64,000 nucleotides of DNA, from positions 57,223,579 to 57,287,578 of the forward strand of contig CM042088.1 in NCBI GenBank assembly GCA_023512835.1, read 5' to 3'. Positions 58,355-64,000 of this stretch are shown one piece after another. The first letter of the stretch is position 1. Every line of letters begins with the position of its first letter. A program made the position numbers and the translations under genes. The DNA comes from Taxillus chinensis (taxonomy: Eukaryota; Streptophyta; Magnoliopsida; Santalales; Loranthaceae). The notes below the pieces were generated by a model. The model saw nothing but the letters and a program-made list of their open reading frames with translations. It was not told where the DNA came from and ran no database searches.

Positions 58355-60689
58355 TTAGGACTATTCGTCCTCGAATAGCTCGGGGTGAAGAGCACGCATC
58401 TGACTCTCTCGCTCCCAGGTCTGCTCCTCCATACTGCAGTGGTGCCACAAAACTCTGACCAAAGGAATCTTCTTGCCCCGCAATACCTACTCCTGGTGGT
58501 CTAAAATCTGAATTGGTGCCTCCACAACGGACCCATCATCTGCTAACTCTATCTCACGCCAATTGAGCACATGGGAAGAATCTGAGTTATATCTCCGCAA
58601 CTGGGAGACATGGAAAACATCATGAACACGAGCTAGCTTGGATGGTAACTCCAATCGATAAGCAACTGGTCCCACAATAGCAATGATAAGAAATGGACCT
58701 ACAAAGCGAGGGGAGTGTTTGGACCCTCGCCCAAACCGCTTGTGCCCCCGACGTGGTGAGACTCGCAAGAAGATGTGATCCCCCACGACGAACTGTAGCA
58801 GTCGCCGCCGCCTATCAGCATATGATTCCTGTCAACTCTGAGATGTCAACATTTGCTGCCGGATCAGCTAAACCAACTCGGTAGTCTCCTGAACTATATC
58901 AAGACTTAAAACAGCTGCCTCCCCTGCCTAGGCTCAACACAAAGGGGAGTGATAAAGTCGCCCATACAATGCCTCCTATGGCACCATCCCTATTGTAGCC
59001 TGATAGCTGTTATTGTAGGAAAACTCTACCAAGGGAAGGTGAGCCTCCCAACAACCACCAAAATTCAACACACAAGCACGAAGCATATCCTCGAGGATTT
59101 GGATAGTACGTTCAGACTAGCCATTTGTCTGAGGGTGGTAAGTTATACTCAATTTTACTCGGGTGCCCAGCGCACACTGTAACTGCCTCCAAGGTCTGAA
59201 CCGAGTCGGACTCGCGAATCGGAATAAAGTGGGCAGATTTTGTCAAGTGATCCACAATAACCCATATAATATTATGACCTCTAGAATGAGGAAGCCCTGT
59301 GATAAACCATAGTTATATGATCCCACTTCCACTCCGGCACAAGTAACGACTGTAACTCACCGGCAGACCGTAAATGCTCGGCCTTGACCTACTGGCATGT
59401 TAAGCACCGTCGAACAAACTCCGTAATTGCCTTCTTAAGGCCAGACCACCAAAACTGTTGCCGTATAGCATAATACATCTTCGTTCCCCCAGGATGAACA
59501 TCTAAACGAGAGTGATGGAACTCCCGTAAAACTACCTCTCGAAGAGAAGATGGAACTATCAACTGACCTCAATAGCGTAACACATGGTCAGAATCCTCTG
59601 TCCAATCTGTGGGAAGTATGGTAGTCTGAATTTGATCTCGGATGACCTCACACTCGACATCCCCCAATTGGCCCTCAATAACCTGATGTCGTAGCTCAGG
59701 TATTGCTATAATCGCACTCAGCATACCCCGCATTGCTCCTTGCACTGGCTGTAGCCTCATGGAAGCTAGGTGCCCCATTATCTCCTATTACTTGACGGCA
59801 TAGAGAGCCACCATGGCCTGGCTCTTCTGAGTTAGGGCATCAACTACCACATTCCCTTTTTCGGGTGTATACTGAAGGTCAAACTGGTACTGTTGCATAT
59901 ACTCCACCCAACGCCTTTATCGAAGATTCAGATCCTACTGAGAAAAGATATACTGCAAACTCCATTGGTCAGTATATACCACAAACTTCTCCCCAAGGAG
60001 ATAGTGATGCCAACTCTTTAATGGAAAAATCACTATAGCCAGTTTCAAATCATGCGTGGGGTAGTTCTTTTCATGGGTCCACAACTGACGGGAACCATAA
60101 GCAATTACCCGCCCCTCCTGCATGAGCACACAACCCAAACTAACCTTAGATGCATCACAGTAGACCTCATAGGGTACACCCTCCTGTGGTAGGACTAAGA
60201 TAGGTCCTCTAGTTAATTTGGCCTTCAACAGATTGAAAGTCTCCTCACAAGCCTCTGACCAGTCAAAACGTACCCCCTTCCGAGTCAAACCAATCATCAG
60301 TGCCGCTAATCGGGAGAAGTCCTTGAGAAATCTCCTCTAGTAACCTGCCAACCCCAAAAAACTCTGAATTTCAAAAACATTCATTGGCCGCTTCCATGAC
60401 ATCACTGCCTCAATCTTGCCAGGATCCACTGTGATACCCTTTGATGATACCACATAACCTAAGAATTTCACCTGTTGCAGCCAAAAATCACACTTCGTAA
60501 ATTTTGCATACAATTTATGGTCTCTCAATGTCTACAACACCACCTGTAAATACTCCTCATGCTCACTCTCTATCTGAGAATAAATCAGAATATCATTTAT
60601 AAAGACTATCACAAACTGATCGAGATAGGGTGTAAAGATCTGTTTCATCAACCCCATGAATACCGTTGGGGCATTTGTGAGCCCAAAGG
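58355..60689 (-). pseudogene. pol: pol of the minus-strand chromovirus (RT to chromodomain), truncated and broken
   Basis: From right to left: [12 protein letters not shown] and FINDILIYS of reverse transcriptase (60689-60590, catalytic FIDD read as FIND, first Asp lost), [17 protein letters not shown], RNase H (60200-59960, [11 protein letters not shown]), integrase zinc region (about 59530-59380, HHSRLDVHPGG...CLTC), a degraded integrase core with frameshifts (59350-58900), and an uninterrupted-looking linker with GDHIFLRVSPRRGHKRFGRG from 58786. The chromodomain (58510-58370, VLRGKKIPLVRVLWHH, EEQTWERES) ends HPELFEDE-stop-S-stop. Many stops occur. RT is cut at 60689 by another element. 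It is clearly related to the pol at 14268-17659. Confidence 0.85.
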
Positions 60690-60746
60690 TGTAATGACCC
60701 GTGTTTGGGATTGGAAGAGTTAGCCATTTTTGTTTGGGCAAGGACT
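60690..60746 (+). mobile_element. Start of a chromovirus-type LTR inserted in the RT of the minus-strand chromovirus
   Basis: TGTAATGACCCGTGTTTGGG matches the start of the LTRs at 32334 and 39053 and abruptly replaces the RT frame after AAAGG (60685-60689, candidate TSD). Only ~60-90 bp are seen before unrelated sequence begins, so the rest is either displaced by a nested element or lies beyond the window. Confidence 0.6.
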
Positions 60747-60769
60747 GTTGACCTAAACAAAATATGTCT

Positions 60770-62304
60770 ATGGGTTTTGCAGCAAGTGCACTGGCCAAGT
60801 AATAAGTGGAGAATTGAAACCCCGGTTATCGATCCCATACGGAAGAAACTATTGCTGAAAGATAGATGATCACTAGGCTAACAAATTTGGTCTATGTTTA
60901 GAAAATGATTTAAATGATGTTTTTTTTTTTTTTTAAGCTAACTGCTGATTAGTTAAAGCAAAAAGCTGAAATTATCAAATTGTTGGCAAGCAATTGATTT
61001 AGAGATTTTAGTGATTAAGGATCTAGGGTTGCAATCTCACCACCCAATGGACTGTAATAATCTGGATTATGGTACTTGTTCTTTACGTAAGCCCTAATTC
61101 TTGTTCATGTTGATCATCGCCTACCTATCTTACATTTGGTCCATGCTAAGATAGATTTAAGGCTTTTATCCCATTTGGCCCATGCGAATAAAAGTAACAA
61201 GGTAGACAATCAATCCAATATTTGTAGATTTGGTCCATCATACAATATCAAATCTAATTCACTAGTGGTCCACCCTAGACAAGGGCGAAGATTACCCAAT
61301 CATGCATAAACTAGGCATTTCCATTCAAGCAAGTGAATTAAACAAGAACTGAATATCATTTTATTAAACAAGCATAAACCATAATCCAAACTAATTACAA
61401 CACATCTGGGGGCTACATTGCTCCCCTAGACTAGCAGAACTACTCCATAACCAATGTTACAAGAAGAAACATGATTATAATACCCGGACAAAGAAAGGAA
61501 GAACCATAACAAACTAGGACACTGGCCTCCAAGGACTCCAGCCTCCCAGAATTTCGGCATCTGCTACCCAAAATCGCTTCTCTACAACTCCAACGTTGCC
61601 AAGGGACAATTTGATCTTTTCGCAATGGCTTAGATCAGATCGTTTCTCCAAGGATTGAATGAATTCTAATGCCTCCAAGGCCTCCCTATTTATAGATTTT
61701 AGTGGGCCAAATTAGGGTTACACAAAGTGTGCCCTAGGTATAAGTGTGTCGCAGCCAAAACGACGTCGTTTTGGTTAGTGACATTATTTGACGTTTCGGG
61801 CTCTATAAAATACAAACTATACCTAATTTGACCCAAATACTGTAGAGGAAAGTGAAAAACTCATCAAAACACATCATCTGGAGCACAAAAATGGCTGCAC
61901 GTGAGAATGCACATGAGAAAGCCTTTTCACGTGCAGCTCCAATTCGACTCAAATTTGCTCCAAAGCTTCCTCTTGACTTATAGAAGGCATCCATGCAATA
62001 AACTCCTTGCACGTGAGAATGCACATGAGAATGCTTTTCGCGTGCACCTTGATTTTGCCTTCATTTTGCTTTCATCTTCTTCCTATAGCTTCCTCTTGAG
62101 TGTATGGAGTGATCTAGCGAAGGTGTATGGGAAAAAGTTGCTCCAAAACCTGCCAAAAACACTCAAAAAGTACAACTATACACCAAACAGGGTCTTCCTA
62201 GGGATTAGAGCAAATATGTGTAAAATATCATGCAAATAGGCACAAAACATACTCTAAAACACCCTAAATAAGGCCTAGGATAACGGCATAAATGCACGTT
62301 ATCA
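60770..62304 (-). mobile_element. Athila-like LTR, minus strand (left boundary uncertain)
   Basis: On the minus strand it begins TGATAACGTGCATTTATGCC directly after a purine tract TTAAGTGTGGGGGAATT. It carries a palindromic CAAAACGACGTCGTTTTGG (about 61760), TATA CTATAAATAGGG (about 61690), and an end region with GGGATCGATAACC and GGCCAGTGCACTTGCTGCA. The inner end was not fixed; candidates lie between 60747 and 60785. Athila-like is my best family guess from the purine-tract phrase. Confidence 0.6.
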
Positions 62305-63646
62305 AATTCCCCCACACTTAAACCTTTGCTTGTCCTCAAGCAAAAAGAAATAAACACACAGTCAAACTGGGAAATAAATAAAATAACAAACAAGAGAAGC
62401 ATGGTTTCTAAGACATACAACTCTATCATGATGAAATGGATATTCCAATAATCAAAGTAAATCACAAAATAGCCTAGACCAGTCCTTACTGCCAAGTCCA
62501 ACAACTTATGCAATATCATTACTGAAAGTCCAGATATAAGCAAACATGCAATGCCATAGTTAATCATAGCTCCCCTTAGAGTCCTTACCATGGATATATA
62601 CTGCCTCACTCAATGAAACCTTACTTTTCTCTCACGCTCCAATTCCCTACGGGTTTTCAAACCTTATTAAAGTGTGCAAACAGTCCCTCATTGTAGTGAC
62701 ACATCAAACCTTACCACAAACCAAGTGCCCTTTCCATATTCAGCCTTGAGAAGGAAGCTACCAAACTGATGCTCAGACCTACAATACACTGCCCTAACAC
62801 ACACTGTTGCAAGTATACAATGATTGCAACCCCAAAACACACCAGTGGCATATAACAGCTATACCCAGACTTGAGGTTTACAAAAGATTCTACAGTCCCT
62901 CTGCCTTATGCTCAATTTTTTTCTTTTGCATGAGCAATGGACATGAGATTACAAATAACTACCCCAGGTTCAAATACTAGCCACAATTGTGACAAAGAAA
63001 TACAAATGATCCCGATCTATTCTTTATGGTACTCAACACAAACAGATTTGTTTTTTTTAAACAAATAGGGCAAAAATCTAAGAGCATCAAGTCCACTATT
63101 GTGGGTGGCAAATAAGGTAACCCCCATCAAAATAGCATATGACTCTAGCCCACTATTCCAGCACAAGCCAGTCACTACAATGCAACAACATGCTCACTTA
63201 CTTAAGCTTATCAACCAAGAGAATACTCACTTGTGGGTGGCAAAAATGTGAACTGTTTCACTCTATGCACATAACTCTAAGGGTTACTAAGCTTTAACCT
63301 AGCTTGGCATGCTCAGCTAATATTCAAACTCAGCTTCCAAAAACATTGTGATCTCATTCAAGGCAGTAGAGACATGATTAAGCTAATTCATGACATACGT
63401 TAATCACTGTAACACCCTTATCACAGCATGATACTAATGTGGCAAAAATTTAAAATTTAAACCAGAATTGCACATCTTATATCCATGCTTCACCACATGC
63501 ATACCACACATTCATACAAGCATAAAAACTAAATAGCAACTAACAAAAACAAAACAAGCAAGCAAACAAATGGTTTAAGTGAAACCCCCCCACACACTTA
63601 AAATATGCTTTGTCCTCAAAGCATGGAAAGAGGGAAAAGAAGACAA
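62305..63646 (-). other. 3' untranslated region of the Athila-like element
   Basis: It lies between the ULP1 ORF and the LTR on the minus strand. It has two copies of a module: GAGGACAAAGCATATTTTAA with GTGTGTGGGGGGG at 63585-63622, just after the ORF, and GAGGACAAGCAAAGGTTTAA with GTGTGGGGGAA at 62305-62342, at the LTR. The ~1.2 kb between is non-coding. Confidence 0.6.
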
Positions 63647-63999
63647 TTACCTGGCGGTGGGTAAGCTATAGAAGAAAATGATGTTGGCCACCATTCGCCG
63701 TAGGCGGTCAACAAACTCCATGGATGTCTCGCCTGTAATTGCCCAAGTTGCACGATTTTGAAGTAGAGAAATCAAATTGTAGCACACGAATATCCCACAG
63801 CTATACTGATCAGGCTGTTGGGGAATCTCCATTTCGTTGTAGTGGATTAGAGGCAGCTTGGAATGTAGGAGCCCTTCTTTGCGTAGTGCCTCTTTCACTC
63901 GGCGTAGGAAACTATGCACTAGCTTTTTCTTGCGAGTAGCAAATCCATGGGCTTGGCTTGGATCAAAGAGGACGGCATGGCCCCCAGTCATGTCCAATA
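63647..63999 (-). CDS. ULP1/SENP-type cysteine protease (C48) C-terminal domain, partial at window edge
   Basis: The minus-strand frame is open from the right edge to TAA 63647-63649. It reads MDMTGGHAVLFDPSQAHG, KKLVHSFLRRVKEALR, then PQQPDQYSCGIFVCYNLISLL and a basic tail ending FFYSLPTAR. The Q-x2-D-x3-CG core (QQPDQYSCG) holds the oxyanion Gln and catalytic Cys, and the Asp of LFDPS fits the catalytic Asp; the catalytic His would lie just outside the window. ULP1 enzymes remove SUMO from proteins. Transposon-borne ULP1 domains are known in plants, notably in Mutator-like (KIUL/Kaonashi) elements. Here the ORF is followed by an Athila-like purine tract and LTR, suggesting a retroelement cargo or an interrupted host gene. 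The first Met is probably internal. Confidence 0.75.
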   Translation of the reverse strand, partial: LDMTGGHAVLFDPSQAHGFATRKKKLVHSFLRRVKEALRKEGLLHSKLPLIHYNEMEIPQQPDQYSCGIFVCYNLISLLQNRATWAITGETSMEFVDRLRRMVANIIFFYSLPTAR

Positions 64000-64000
64000 G

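Overview
This is a repeat-rich nuclear segment from a flowering plant, most likely a dicot. It is AT-rich and carries a canonical plant MIR159 hairpin, one two-exon class II plant cytochrome P450 (CYP71 clan, CYP736A-like), and layers of plant transposable elements: Ty3/gypsy chromoviruses of the Tekay/Del type, Tat/Ogre-like and Athila-like LTR elements, small TRIM-like retroelements and hAT elements. No species can be named from sequence alone.

Layout. 1-3844: 3' end of a Tat/Ogre-like element (tandem repeats, polypurine tract, 2.1-kb 3' LTR), with a 49-codon hydrophobic ORF behind its own TATA box inside the LTR. 6520-20518: a decayed hAT-type BED zinc-finger coding fragment, split by a 13.6-kb Tekay chromovirus (6734-20358, TSD TGTGA). 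The 5' LTR of that element is itself split by a reverse-oriented 3.4-kb solo LTR (7423-10786, TSD AGTCA). 20519-25343: AT-rich sequence with two non-autonomous hAT elements that have perfect 8-bp TSDs, and a ~94-bp tandem repeat. 26011-32333: LTR fragments, a hAT transposase relic on the minus strand, and a long inverted repeat. 32334-40943: a young chromovirus-derived element (TSD AATAT) with almost identical LTRs. Its interior lacks recognisable RT and integrase, and its LTR seems to contain a piece of an Athila-like LTR. 41967-44218: a hAT element (TSD GCGTGAAG) containing three tandem copies of a TRIM-like unit.

44227-52681 is the gene-bearing part: MIR159 on the plus strand (hairpin about 46900-47110) and the P450 on the minus strand (52681-50967, 497 aa). 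They are about 4 kb apart, and nothing links them functionally. 55423-64000 is a second nest: a TRIM, the LTR and pol of a minus-strand chromovirus, a chromovirus-type LTR start inside its reverse transcriptase, and a minus-strand Athila-like LTR and 3' region whose last ORF is a ULP1-type cysteine protease running off the right edge.

The host genes are ordinary. The unusual points are in the mobile DNA: small ORFs inside LTRs, a duplicated hairpin/purine-tract module at the 3' end of several elements, an LTR that seems to have acquired promoter sequence from another lineage, a tandemly amplified TRIM/hAT chimera, and a retroelement-associated ULP1 protease. Domain assignments rest on motifs read by eye; no database search was possible.
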